Positions 42,874 to 51,309 of a stretch of DNA of 64,000 nucleotides are shown in pieces. The stretch covers positions 14,835 through 78,834 of the forward strand of contig DAOUGI010000040.1 of the NCBI GenBank assembly GCA_034429215.1. Reading direction: 5' to 3'. Each line of letters begins with the position of its first letter. Position 1 is the first letter of the stretch. This DNA comes from JAFGOG01 sp034429215. Lineage in GTDB: Bacteria; Chloroflexota; Anaerolineae; JAAYZQ01. The notes under the pieces are model-generated. The model made no database searches. It had not been told where the DNA came from and saw only the letters and a program-made list of their open reading frames with translations. Both the position numbers and the translations under genes were made by a program.

Positions 42874-42902
42874 ATTGTACCGCATCTTGACGGCGCGTGC
42901 AA
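42874..42902 (-). promoter_or_regulatory. promoter of the resA-like gene, possibly leaderless
   Basis: TTGCAC (42897-42902), 17-base spacer and TACAAT (42874-42879) on the minus strand. Only seven bases separate the -10 box from the ATG at 42866, and no ribosome binding site fits between them. Confidence 0.7.
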
Positions 42903-42933
42903 CCGGCTGACTGGCCGGTGATTGAGGGTGATA

Positions 42934-43596
42934 ATGGTGAGGCGAGGGCTGGCTGGGGTGAGAAACCGGGCGCTGCCACTGACAGCAGCCGGGTTTTTGT
43001 GCTTGCTGGGGGTGTGTGTGATCCTGGCCCCTGCTGAGGCACAGTTGGGGCAGCTGATCAAGCTGGTATACGTCCACGGGGCACTGGTGATGGTCGGATT
43101 GGCTGCCTTTTCAGTTGCCGGAGGGCTGGGTCTGGTAGCGTTGGTGTTCCGTCGCCGGGTCTGGTACAACGGAACCTGGGCGGCCGGCCTGGCAGCTCTT
43201 GTTGTCTGGATTGTCTATATCCTGTCCTCGATGGCCGTTACGGGCCTGACATGGGGGCAGGTGATCGCCTGGGATGAGCCGCGGGTCCGGGCCAGCGCGA
43301 TGATCCTGCTGGCGGCGGTCGTGCTGGCCATCGTGGCCCGGCTGGTTGGCCATCGCGATTTCACTGCATTGGTCAATCTGGTCATGGGCATTGTGCCCTG
43401 GATATTGGTCAGCCGGGCAGAAGCGATCCGCCATCCGCTCGACCCAATCGGTGGTTCGCAGTCGACGGGCATTCAGTTATTCTTTGGGCTGATCGTGGTG
43501 GCGGTGGCCGGGCTGGCGCTGACGCTGATCGCCTGGCTGTGGCTGGGGGCAATGTCCCGGCCTCTTTCGCCGGGAGAACTGAGAGGGGAAAAGTAA
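42934..43596 (+). CDS. CcmC-like cytochrome c assembly membrane protein (divergent)
   Basis: A 220-residue protein with six transmembrane helices. The order of features matches the heme-handling CcmC family. KLVYVHGALVMVGLA is like the 'YvHvP' first histidine segment. GLTWGQVIAWDEPRVRASAMILL matches the tryptophan-rich WGxxWxWDxR loop but with several tryptophans lost. A second loop, IVPWILVSRAEAIRHPLD, carries a histidine. CcmC presents heme to CcmE or directly to synthase; no other ccm gene is nearby. The ATG at 42934 follows GAGGG by four bases. The stop overlaps the start of the NAD(P)HX repair gene by one base. Confidence 0.55.
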   Translation: MVRRGLAGVRNRALPLTAAGFLCLLGVCVILAPAEAQLGQLIKLVYVHGALVMVGLAAFSVAGGLGLVALVFRRRVWYNGTWAAGLAALVVWIVYILSSMAVTGLTWGQVIAWDEPRVRASAMILLAAVVLAIVARLVGHRDFTALVNLVMGIVPWILVSRAEAIRHPLDPIGGSQSTGIQLFFGLIVVAVAGLALTLIAWLWLGAMSRPLSPGELRGEK

Positions 43597-45293
43597 TGGT
43601 TGCAGTCAAGATCATCTCTGTTGAAAAGAGCCGTATCCTGGAACAGAAGGCAAATGAGGGCGGCTTGAGCTATGCGCAGATGATGGAAAATGCCGGCCGG
43701 CTGACGGCGCGGGAGATCCTGCGCGTTGCCCTAGGGGGAAGGAAATCTCTGGAAGGCACGCGAATAGTGGTCCTGGTAGGGCCGGGCAACAACGGCGGCG
43801 ACGGCCTGGTGGCGGCTCATTACCTGTGCGAGATGAGGGCATTGGTGTCGTGTTATATATGGCAGCGCAAGATCGTCGACGACGCCAACTTTCGGCGCAT
43901 CGAGGCCGATGGCCTGCCGGTGATCTGGGCGGAAGACGATCTGGGGTTCGAGGCCCTGCGCACCCTCCTGACGGGCGCCGACGTGGTCATCGATGCGCTT
44001 CTGGGTGTGGGTGTGTCTCGCCCTATTGAGGGCCTGCTCGCCGAAATACTTCAGGCCACGCGCCAGGCGCTGGCCGAGCGAAGGGAGCCGGCGGGGTTGG
44101 TCGAGCCGGTGCCTTTGTCGCCGGCGTCTCCCGGCCCTCTGGTGGTTGCGGTTGACTGCCCGACCGGCCTCGACTGTGACAGCGGCGCGCTGGACTCTGC
44201 TGCGCTGCCGGCCGATCTGACGGTTACCTTTGCCCACCCCAAGACCGGCCTGCTGCGTTTTCCGGGCGCCGAAGCGGTCGGCGAGCTGGTTGTGGCCGAC
44301 ATCGGCGTGCCGCCGGATCTGGCCGGCAATGTGGCCCTGGAGCTGGCTACCCCGGCGATGGTCCGCGCCTGGCTGCCCGATCGCCCTCGCTCGGCGCACA
44401 AGGGGACATTTGGCCGGGCGCTGATCGTGGCCGGCTCGGTGAACTATGTCGGGGCGGCGGCCATGGCTGGGGCGGCAGCCACGCGAGTGGGCGCCGGCCT
44501 GGTGACAATGGCTCTGCCAGCGCCGATCCAGCTAGCCGTGGCCGCCCAGGTGCCCGAGGTCACCTACCTGCTGCTGCCCCACGATCTGGGAGTCATCGCC
44601 TCTGGAGCGGTGCCTGTGCTGCAGGACAAATTGGCCGGCTATGAAGCGCTGTTGCTGGGGCCCGGGTTGACCCAAGAAAGCGAAACGGCGGCCTTTGTCC
44701 ACGCCCTGCTGGGGCTGCATGGACAGGAGCGCAAAGGCCGGATCGGTTTTGTGGGCAGCTCGCCTGCGGAGGAACCGGCGCAGCCGAGCCTGCCGCCGCT
44801 CGTCATAGATGCCGACGGGCTGAATGCGCTGGCCGCTGCCGAAGCAGGGGAGTGGTGGAAAGCGCTGCCGGCAGATACCATCCTGACCCCCCATCCCGGC
44901 GAGATGGCGCGGCTATTGGACAACCAGTTGACGGTGCAGGAGATCCAGGCTGACCGGGAAGGCATAGCCGGGCGGATGGCGGCCCAATGGTCGGTTGTTG
45001 TCGTTCTTAAGGGTGCTTTTACCGTCGTCGCCGCGCCCGATGGCCGCACGGTTGTTCTGCCGTTCGCCAACCCTGGACTGGCCACGGCCGGCAGCGGCGA
45101 CGTGCTGTCGGGGGCCATCGTCGGGCTGCGGGCGCAGGGGTTGGGCGCGTTCGAGGCGGCGGTCAGCGCCGCCTACCTTCATGGGCTGGCGGGCGAGCTG
45201 GCGCGGGCCGATCTGGGCGACATGGGTCTGGTGGCCGGCGATCTGGTTCCCCGTTTGCCACTTGCTTTGCGACGTGTTCGCCAAGGAGGATGA
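43596..45293 (+). CDS. nnr: bifunctional NAD(P)HX epimerase / ADP- or ATP-dependent dehydratase
   Basis: Metabolite-repair enzyme of 565 residues that restores hydrated NADH or NADPH. The N-terminal YjeF domain (about 1-225) epimerises S/R-NAD(P)HX and shows GPGNNGGDGLVAAHYL and DCPTGLDCDSG. The C-terminal ribokinase-like dehydratase (about 255-560) shows HKGTFGRALIVAGS, DADGLNAL, TPHPGEMARLL and the nucleotide-site motif NPGLATAGSGDVLSG. Full-length fusion as in E. coli YjeF. It overlaps the CcmC-like stop by one base and is followed closely by the phosphate acyltransferase gene; the ribosome binding site of the latter lies in its last codons. Confidence 0.95.
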   Translation: MVAVKIISVEKSRILEQKANEGGLSYAQMMENAGRLTAREILRVALGGRKSLEGTRIVVLVGPGNNGGDGLVAAHYLCEMRALVSCYIWQRKIVDDANFRRIEADGLPVIWAEDDLGFEALRTLLTGADVVIDALLGVGVSRPIEGLLAEILQATRQALAERREPAGLVEPVPLSPASPGPLVVAVDCPTGLDCDSGALDSAALPADLTVTFAHPKTGLLRFPGAEAVGELVVADIGVPPDLAGNVALELATPAMVRAWLPDRPRSAHKGTFGRALIVAGSVNYVGAAAMAGAAATRVGAGLVTMALPAPIQLAVAAQVPEVTYLLLPHDLGVIASGAVPVLQDKLAGYEALLLGPGLTQESETAAFVHALLGLHGQERKGRIGFVGSSPAEEPAQPSLPPLVIDADGLNALAAAEAGEWWKALPADTILTPHPGEMARLLDNQLTVQEIQADREGIAGRMAAQWSVVVVLKGAFTVVAAPDGRTVVLPFANPGLATAGSGDVLSGAIVGLRAQGLGAFEAAVSAAYLHGLAGELARADLGDMGLVAGDLVPRLPLALRRVRQGG

Positions 45294-45295
45294 CT

Positions 45296-46207
45296 ATGAT
45301 CAAGCGATTGCAGGAACTAATCGACCTGGCTCAGAAGAATCCGCCCGCGAGGGTCGCCGTGGCGGCGGCCGCCCACAACTTGGTGCTCGAATCGCTGCAG
45401 CGGGCCGTTGGCCTGGGGCTGATCATCCCCATCCTGGTGGGGAAGGAAGAGGATATCCGCAAAGAGGCGGAGGTCATCGGCTGGGATCTGCAAGGTGTGC
45501 ATATTGTAGCTACCCAGACGAACAAAGCGGCTGCCACGGCCGCCGTGGACCTGGTGCGCCAGGGCCAGGCCTCTGTCCTGATGAAAGGCTACCTCCACAC
45601 CGACGAAATGCTGCGCGCCGTGCTGGCGCACGATACCGGCCTGCGCACCGACCGCCTGCTGAGCCACGTCTTTGTGCTGGAGGTGCCCACCTACCACAAG
45701 CTGCTGCTCATTACCGACGCGGCCATCAACATCGCCCCCGGGATTGCGGAAAAGGCAGAAATCGCCCAAAATGCGGTGGAATTGGCCCAGAAGATGGGAG
45801 TGTCTCCGGTTAAGGTTGCTGCCCTGTCGTCGGTAGAAACGATCAACCCCAACATCCCCTCCACAGTCCATGCGGCCTGCCTGAGCAAGATGGCCGAGCG
45901 GGGGCAGATCCGGGGGGCGATCATCGACGGACCCCTTGCTTTTGACAACGCCATTTCGGCCACGGCGGCGCGTGAAAAAGGGATCGTCAGCCCGGTATCG
46001 GGCGATGCGGACGTGGTGGTGGCGCCTGACCTGGACTCGGGCAATATCCTGTCCAAGAATCTGGAGTACCTGGCTCAAGCGCGGATGGCGGGCATTGTCA
46101 TGGGCGCCTCGGCCCCGGTGGTGTTGACCTCGCGGTCCGATCCGCCACGGGCGCGGGTCTATTCCCTGGCGCTGGCCAGCCTGCTGTGCACGAATTGCAG
46201 TCCGTAA
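45296..46207 (+). CDS. phosphate butyryl/acetyltransferase family enzyme
   Basis: A 303-residue enzyme of the Pta/Ptb family that swaps CoA for phosphate on acyl groups (acyl-CoA + Pi to acyl phosphate). Recognisable blocks are AVAAAAHNLVLESLQRA, VLMKGYLHTDEMLRAVL, ITDAAINIAPGIAEKAEIAQNAV and LDSGNILSKNLEYLAQA, which are closer to Ptb than to Pta. No kinase gene (ackA or buk) adjoins to make ATP, so the direction and substrate are open. ATG at 45296 lies seven bases after AAGGAGG and was chosen over the ATG at 45290. Confidence 0.88.
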   Translation: MIKRLQELIDLAQKNPPARVAVAAAAHNLVLESLQRAVGLGLIIPILVGKEEDIRKEAEVIGWDLQGVHIVATQTNKAAATAAVDLVRQGQASVLMKGYLHTDEMLRAVLAHDTGLRTDRLLSHVFVLEVPTYHKLLLITDAAINIAPGIAEKAEIAQNAVELAQKMGVSPVKVAALSSVETINPNIPSTVHAACLSKMAERGQIRGAIIDGPLAFDNAISATAAREKGIVSPVSGDADVVVAPDLDSGNILSKNLEYLAQARMAGIVMGASAPVVLTSRSDPPRARVYSLALASLLCTNCSP

Positions 46208-46245
46208 CCAAGTCAGGAACTCGGTCGTTTAGTACCCAACAAAGC

Positions 46246-46384
46246 TGTCATGCTGACCGCCGTACAGTGCGGCGCAGTGTGCCGCAGCGAAGCGAAGTAT
46301 CTCTTTTGGGCCAAGAGAGACCTTCGCTGTCGCAGCCGCGAGTCCCCTGAAGGGGATCTTTCGGCCCTGCATGTCAGGGTGACA
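46246..46384. repeat. MITE-like inverted repeat, expanded copy 2, with embedded module
   Basis: A 139-base element between TGTCA and TGACA. It has the AGCGAAGCGAAG / CTTCGCT core of the element at 32233-32297. It carries extra sequence in each arm: a GCGGCGC/GCCGC-rich piece on the left and, on the right, the module also found at 18731-18776. The rest of the 46208-46498 gap holds only the promoter of the M20 gene. Confidence 0.7.
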
Positions 46385-46431
46385 GGCTCGATGGTATTGT
46401 CGGGCACTCTTAGCCAACGTCGAAACTCTTT

Positions 46432-46459
46432 TTGACGGATTGACGAGTGATGTTATAAT
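46432..46459 (+). promoter_or_regulatory. promoter of the M20 peptidase gene
   Basis: TTGACG (46432-46437), 16-base spacer and TATAAT (46454-46459). The leader is about 33 bases with GAGGA as ribosome binding site. Confidence 0.8.
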
Positions 46460-46498
46460 AGCCGGTGTAAACTCAAGCCTAACCCATTACGAGGAATC

Positions 46499-47833
46499 AT
46501 GGAACGATTTCAAGAGTATGTCGCTGCCAACCGGGAACGGTTTTTGGACGAGCTGAAAGTATGGTGCGCCCAGCCAAGCATCGCCACCCAAGGCGTCGGC
46601 CTGAAGGAGATGGCCTCGCTGATCGAAAAGCGGCTGAAGGGCCTGGGCGCCAGCGTGCGGCGCATCGCCATCGACCGCAGCCCACCTACCCTGGTTGCCG
46701 AGATAGGCCAGGGCAAGCGGACGCTGCTGGTCTACAACCACTATGACGTCCAGCCTCCCGATCCATTGAATGAGTGGGTGTCGCCTCCCTTTGAGCCGGC
46801 GATCCGCAACGGCCAGTTCTTTGCCCGAGGGGTGGCCGACGACAAGGGCGACCTCCTGTGCCGGCTGCAGGCCATCGAGGCTTACCAGAAGACGGTCGGG
46901 CCGCTTCCATTTCACGTGCGGTTTATCATCGAGGGCGAGGAGGAGGTCGGCAGCCCGCACCTGGAGGCCTTTGCCGCGACCTATCCCGATTTGCTCAAGG
47001 CCGACGGCTGTCTGTGGGAAACCGGCAACAAGGATGAGGCGCGGCGCCCTACACTTGCCTTGGGCGTCAAGGGCATCTGCTACGTGATGCTGGCGGTGAG
47101 GACGGCGCCCAACGACCTCCATTCATCGATAGGCGGCATCATACCTAACGCGGCCTGGCGGTTGGTGTGGGCCTTGAACTCGCTGAAAGGCGCCGACGAT
47201 CAGATCCTGGTCGATGGGCTGATGGACCATGTGCGCCCTCCGACCAAAACCGAGCTGGCCCAATTGCAGACCATCCCCTTTGACGAAGCTATGGTCAAAG
47301 CCGAGGCGGGGGTTGCCGATTTTGTCAATGGGCTCAGCGGGCTGGACCTGTTGGTCAAGCTTTACTACCACCCGACCTGCACGATCTGCGGGCTCAAGTC
47401 GGGCTATATCGAAGAGGGGATGAAGACGGTGCTGCCCAGCACGGCTTCGGCCAAGATCGATTTTCGCCTGGTGCCCGACCTGACGCCCGAGCTGGTGAAA
47501 GATCTGGTGCGGGCACACCTGGACCGGCATGGGTTTACGGACGTCGAGATTACCCACGCCGACGGGGTGCGGCCGGCCCGCAGCAAGCTGAATGCGCCCT
47601 TTGTCAAGATGTGTGTCGAAGCGGCCAAAGCCACCTACGGCGTCGACCCGGTTATCGAGCCGACGAGCCCCGGCAGCGGGCCGCTGGATGTGCTGTGCCG
47701 CGAGACGCCCACGGTGATGGCCGGCATAGCCCACAGCAATTCGAAGCTGCACGCCCCCAACGAGAACATCTATATCGACGACTATTTTGAGGGGATCCGC
47801 TTCGTAGGTGAGCTGATCCGGAGGTTTGGGTAG
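46499..47833 (+). CDS. M20 family metallopeptidase (dipeptidase / CNDP type)
   Basis: A 444-residue di-zinc peptidase cleaving dipeptides or acylated amino acids. Metal ligands: His in YNHYDVQPPDPLNEW, bridging Asp in RGVADDKGDLL, the Glu pair in IEGEEEVGSPH, and a late His in HSNSKLHAPNENI. The lid (dimerisation) domain lies at about residues 190-320. The YDVQP signature places it with PepV/CNDP-like dipeptidases. No signal peptide, so cytoplasmic. It is a single-gene unit with its own promoter and a strong terminator. Confidence 0.92.
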   Translation: MERFQEYVAANRERFLDELKVWCAQPSIATQGVGLKEMASLIEKRLKGLGASVRRIAIDRSPPTLVAEIGQGKRTLLVYNHYDVQPPDPLNEWVSPPFEPAIRNGQFFARGVADDKGDLLCRLQAIEAYQKTVGPLPFHVRFIIEGEEEVGSPHLEAFAATYPDLLKADGCLWETGNKDEARRPTLALGVKGICYVMLAVRTAPNDLHSSIGGIIPNAAWRLVWALNSLKGADDQILVDGLMDHVRPPTKTELAQLQTIPFDEAMVKAEAGVADFVNGLSGLDLLVKLYYHPTCTICGLKSGYIEEGMKTVLPSTASAKIDFRLVPDLTPELVKDLVRAHLDRHGFTDVEITHADGVRPARSKLNAPFVKMCVEAAKATYGVDPVIEPTSPGSGPLDVLCRETPTVMAGIAHSNSKLHAPNENIYIDDYFEGIRFVGELIRRFG

Positions 47834-47839
47834 AGTAAG

Positions 47840-47872
47840 AGGCCCGGTTGTGCAAGACACAACCGGGCCTTT
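47840..47872 (+). terminator. intrinsic terminator after the M20 gene
   Basis: A perfect 13-base-pair stem AGGCCCGGTTGTG / CACAACCGGGCCT with a five-base loop, then TTT. It begins seven bases after the stop. Confidence 0.85.
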
Positions 47873-47886
47873 AATAAGGAGGGACC

Positions 47887-48324
47887 GTGCCGGCTTTTCA
47901 ACCAATTGGGATCATCCGGTCGCCCTTTACCCGCAAGGACCAGACGCCTATCCAGCCCTATCGCTCGCAGGCGGCGGGACGGGTCGAGGTGCTGCCCGAC
48001 TATGAGGGCGGCCTGGATGGGGTGGAGGGCTTTTCTCACGTCATCCTGCTCTACTTTTTCCACCACTCCGAGCCGGGCTATGACCTGATCGTGACGCCTT
48101 ACCTGGACGAAGGGCCGCACGGGCTGTTCGCCACGCGCTACCCCCGCCGGCCCAATCCGATCGGGCTGTCGGTGGTGCGGCTGGTGCGCCGCGAAGGCCA
48201 CATCCTGCACGTGGATGGGATCGACGTCCTGGACGGGACCCCGCTGCTCGACATCAAGCCCTACGTGCCGCCGTTCGACGCCTTTCCCGAGGCGACGATG
48301 GGCTGGCTGGAAGGGCGAACGTAG
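47887..48324 (+). CDS. trmO: tRNA (N6-threonylcarbamoyladenosine-37) methyltransferase TrmO-like
   Basis: A 145-residue single-domain member of the UPF0066/TsaA-TrmO family, SAM-dependent methylation of t6A37 in tRNA. The family beta-barrel motif is GIIRSPFTRKDQTPIQP, followed by LDGVEGFSHVILLYFFH and the signature GLFATRYPRRPNPIGLSVVRL. E. coli TrmO is longer, with an extra C-terminal domain; archaeal and many bacterial members are short like this one, so its target may differ. The start is GTG at 47887 after GGAGGG. It follows the terminator of the previous gene. Confidence 0.88.
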   Translation: MPAFQPIGIIRSPFTRKDQTPIQPYRSQAAGRVEVLPDYEGGLDGVEGFSHVILLYFFHHSEPGYDLIVTPYLDEGPHGLFATRYPRRPNPIGLSVVRLVRREGHILHVDGIDVLDGTPLLDIKPYVPPFDAFPEATMGWLEGRT

Positions 48325-48335
48325 GGGCTTGTCTT

Positions 48336-48830
48336 CTAGTTGCGGTGGCGTTGCTTGGACAGTTTTCTGCCCGCCAGCCCGCCTGCAACCGCTCCAACAA
48401 CGCAAGCAAACAATATGAAAGGAATATAGAACGCTGGGTCTTCAACCGCATCCCAGAAAGCGACTCGAAGGCCTATCAAGATTCCTATTCCGGCTGCCCC
48501 TGTCCCCAGTATTACCCCTGAAATCGGACCGACGAGAGCAGAATGCCTGGTCTTGGCGCCCAAGTAACGAATCGAACCCGCCAGCGCAATGCCACCTACC
48601 AACGCAGGGATGGCCGAGAAGCCGAAACAGATGAGCGCCACGCCAAGGTAGCCCTCGGCGATTGGACCTAGCCCATCCAGCCCAAAACTGCTCCACCCGC
48701 GAACCATACTGTCTCGGATTAGCACCGCAGTGATCGCGGCTGCCGAGAAAACTAGGTTGCCAATCAACGCCGCGATGACTCCCGTCAGCCCTCCCACAAA
48801 CAGATCCTTGCACAAAGCTGGCTTGGACAT
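48336..48830 (-). CDS. four-helix membrane protein of unknown function
   Basis: A 164-residue protein with four transmembrane segments (about 9-31, 50-78, 88-110, 128-148). Gly- and Ala-rich turns such as GGIALAGSIRYLGAK and GVILGTGAAGIGILIGLR lie between them, and it ends in a basic tail (GRKLSKQRHRN). I recognise no family. Its codon use looks less GC-biased than its neighbours, with more A/T at third positions, which may mean recent transfer; this was not measured. The ATG at 48830 is preferred to TTG at 48845. It converges with trmO. Confidence 0.7.
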   Translation of the reverse strand: MSKPALCKDLFVGGLTGVIAALIGNLVFSAAAITAVLIRDSMVRGWSSFGLDGLGPIAEGYLGVALICFGFSAIPALVGGIALAGSIRYLGAKTRHSALVGPISGVILGTGAAGIGILIGLRVAFWDAVEDPAFYIPFILFACVVGAVAGGLAGRKLSKQRHRN

Positions 48831-48895
48831 GCGAAAATACCTCAATAACCTACCCTCGTGGAAGTAGGATTTTTCGCAATGACTTCACGCGATCT

Positions 48896-48925
48896 ATTAT
48901 ATCACACCCTCCGTCTTTGCTGTAA
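48896..48925 (-). promoter_or_regulatory. promoter of the four-helix membrane protein gene
   Basis: TTACAG (48920-48925), 18-base spacer and TATAAT (48896-48901) on the minus strand, giving a leader of about 60 bases. Confidence 0.6.
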
Positions 48926-48964
48926 CCCGCTGGCCATTGAGGCAGTTGCACATGAAATCCCAAC

Positions 48965-48993
48965 TTGCAGAATCGGCCGCAAGCTGGTAGAAT
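48965..48993 (+). promoter_or_regulatory. promoter of the lipoprotein-glycosyltransferase operon
   Basis: TTGCAG (48965-48970), 17-base spacer and TAGAAT (48988-48993). Transcription would start near 49000, which rules out the upstream in-frame starts of the lipoprotein gene. Confidence 0.75.
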
Positions 48994-49061
48994 GTGCGCA
49001 AATGGCAGGCAGTCCGAGATCTAGTCCCCGAGGAATGGTTCTTGGGGCAAGGACAGGTGCT

Positions 49062-50372
49062 TTGAAACGAATTGCGAGTCTGTTGGTTGTGACGGTGGTG
49101 GCCAGCCTGGTGCTGAGCGGCTGCCACCTGCGGCCGCTGCTGTCCGACGTGTCGGTGAGCCCGGATGTCATCTCGCCCAACGCCGACGGAGTCGACGACG
49201 CCACGAACATTTCTTACAAGCTGTCGCGAAACGCCGACGTGTCGATCTATTTCGTCAAAGGGGGCGAAAAGTTCTACTTCCGGCAGGAGCGGCCCCGGTC
49301 GGCAGGACCGTACCAGGTGCAGTGGGGCGGGGGGATCAACCAGCCCTACTGGCTGGAGCTGGAGGGTGGAACCGGCCGGCAGCTCGTTGAAAGCTGGGTC
49401 CTGCCCGACGGCGCTTACACCTGGGTCGTGGAGGCCACCGACGACGACGGCAACACTGAAAAGGCCGAGGGCCAGATCACGCTCTCCGGCGGCGACCAGG
49501 TGGCGCCCCAGTTGACCAAGTTCACCGTGACCCTGCCGACCTTTACCCCCAACCAGGACGGCCTCGACGATCGCACCGGCGTCAGCTATTATCTGAACAA
49601 GATGGTGGACAATGTCGAGGTCTACCTCTACGATCCGGCCCAGCCCGCCGTGCGCTATGTGCTGGAAGAGCAGGAACGGGCGGTCAAGCCGGGGGAGCCG
49701 GGCTACCACTATTACGATTACGACGGCGGCGTGGACCGGGGCGCCGACCCGCCGGCCGACGGCCCTTACGTCGTCGTGGGCGAGGCGCGGGACCTGTCCG
49801 GCTATCACGTGGTGGTCAGCAGCACGGTGACGATCCAGCAGGGCGGCAAGCCCCGCGCCGAGGTGGTGCAGGGCGAGATCCAGTGGGGCGAGGTCACCCG
49901 CAGCCTGGACGGCACCGAGCTATATATGCCGTTGGGCGCCACACTGGTGTTCACGACCTACATTGAGAACATCGGCGAGGTGCCGCTCCGCACCTCCGGC
50001 CCGCCGTCAGGGACCCCCTACCGGAGCGATCAGAACTCGAACACACTGGCGGTGGAGCTGGACCAGCCGAGTTACCACGAGCAGGCCGGCGTGTGGCGCT
50101 TTGGCATCAATTTCGACGTGTCCCGGACCGATTTCCCCTATCGCTGGGCGGTGGGCCGGCCCGACGAGCTGCGCCGCGAGATCATCGACGGCCAGGAACA
50201 GTGGTTCCTGGACCCCGGCAAGCGGGGCACCGTCACCGGCCGCATCGAGCTGGTGGGACCGTTCCCGCGCAATCAGATCTATGCCTGGGGCGGGCTGATC
50301 CACGAGTGGGTGGGCATCAGCGCCCAGAACAACTATGTCGACCGCGTGCTGATCCATATCGGGCAGCCTTGA
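49062..50372 (+). CDS. surface lipoprotein with FlgD-like Ig domains
   Basis: A 436-residue lipoprotein. The signal begins LKRIASLLVVTVVASLVLSGC, whose LSGC lipobox is cut before the cysteine. Two FlgD/Big-like beta domains follow; each starts with a calcium-loop-like motif (ISPNADGVDD, FTPNQDGLDD) and ends with YTWVVEATDDDG or YVVVGEARDLSG. A third beta-rich domain (about 260-436) has LGATLVFTTYIENIGEVPL, a CARDB-like pattern. The likely start is TTG at 49062 with AAGGA eight bases upstream, since the promoter places transcription start near 49000; ATG at 49035 is the alternative. It is coupled to two glycosyltransferases. Confidence 0.8.
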   Translation: MKRIASLLVVTVVASLVLSGCHLRPLLSDVSVSPDVISPNADGVDDATNISYKLSRNADVSIYFVKGGEKFYFRQERPRSAGPYQVQWGGGINQPYWLELEGGTGRQLVESWVLPDGAYTWVVEATDDDGNTEKAEGQITLSGGDQVAPQLTKFTVTLPTFTPNQDGLDDRTGVSYYLNKMVDNVEVYLYDPAQPAVRYVLEEQERAVKPGEPGYHYYDYDGGVDRGADPPADGPYVVVGEARDLSGYHVVVSSTVTIQQGGKPRAEVVQGEIQWGEVTRSLDGTELYMPLGATLVFTTYIENIGEVPLRTSGPPSGTPYRSDQNSNTLAVELDQPSYHEQAGVWRFGINFDVSRTDFPYRWAVGRPDELRREIIDGQEQWFLDPGKRGTVTGRIELVGPFPRNQIYAWGGLIHEWVGISAQNNYVDRVLIHIGQP

Positions 50373-50376
50373 GCCT

Positions 50377-51309
50377 GTGATCGACCTGGCGATCGTCACC
50401 GTCAGCTATAACACCCGGGAGCTGCTGGCCGAGTGCCTGGCGGCGGCCCTGGCCGGCCTGGAGCGGTCGGGGCTGTCGGGTGGGGTGTGGGTGGTCGACA
50501 ACGCTTCGGCCGACGGCAGCGCCGAGATGGTCCGCGAGCAGTTCCCGGCCGTGCGGCTGGCGGCCCACGATCAGAACATCGGGTTCGCGGCGGGCAACAA
50601 CCTGGCGTTGGCGAACCTTGGGAGGGCGATGCCCCGCCACGTGCTGTTCCTAAACCCCGATACGCGGGTGGTGGGCGACGCGCTGGGGGAGATGGTCCGC
50701 TTTCTGGATGCGACGCCCCAGGCGGGGGTGGCCGGGGCGCGGCTGGTGCACGGCGACGGGAGCTTTCAGCATTCGGCCTTTGCCTTTCCCGGATTGCTGC
50801 AGATCTTCTTTGACTTTTTTCCTCTGCATCCCCGCCTCCTCGAATCGCGGCTGAACGGGCGCTATCCGCGGCGGCTATACCAGGCGGGCCGGCCATTTGC
50901 CGTCGATCACCCCCTCGGCGCGGCGCTGATGATCCGGGCCGAGGCGCTGGCCCAGGTGGGCGGCTTTGACGAGCGCTTTTTCATGTACTGCGAAGAGGTC
51001 GACCTTTGCCGGCGGGTCAAGAAGGCGGGGTGGGGCGTCTATTGCGCGCCGCAGGCCGAGATCGTCCACCTCGTGGCGCAGAGCACCCGCCAGTTTCGCG
51101 ACCGGATGTTCGTGGCGCTGTGGCGCAGCCGGTTCCTGATGTTCGACAAGCACGAGAGGGCTGCCTGGCGGTGGGCGGCGCGCCGGCTGGTGAGGCTGGG
51201 ACTGGAGGCCGAGCGCCGGCGGGCGGCGGCTGCCTGCCGGCGGGGGGAGATATCCGAGGCGGAGCTACAGGGAAGGCTGGCGGCCTACCGGGAGGCAGCG
51301 GCGCTGTGA
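50377..51309 (+). CDS. family 2 glycosyltransferase (rhamnosyltransferase-like)
   Basis: A 310-residue GT-A fold enzyme, probably adding a sugar to a surface glycan from the cytoplasmic side. The N-terminus VSYNTRELLAECLAAAL binds the nucleotide sugar; VVDNASADGSAEMVRE carries the uridine-contacting aspartate; LNPDTRVV is the DxD equivalent. GGFDERFFMYCEEVDLCRRVKKAGWG contains the catalytic base region typical of the WbbL-like group. The C-terminus is a basic helix. It starts with GTG five bases after the lipoprotein stop and overlaps the next gene by four bases. Confidence 0.92.
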   Translation: MIDLAIVTVSYNTRELLAECLAAALAGLERSGLSGGVWVVDNASADGSAEMVREQFPAVRLAAHDQNIGFAAGNNLALANLGRAMPRHVLFLNPDTRVVGDALGEMVRFLDATPQAGVAGARLVHGDGSFQHSAFAFPGLLQIFFDFFPLHPRLLESRLNGRYPRRLYQAGRPFAVDHPLGAALMIRAEALAQVGGFDERFFMYCEEVDLCRRVKKAGWGVYCAPQAEIVHLVAQSTRQFRDRMFVALWRSRFLMFDKHERAAWRWAARRLVRLGLEAERRRAAAACRRGEISEAELQGRLAAYREAAAL

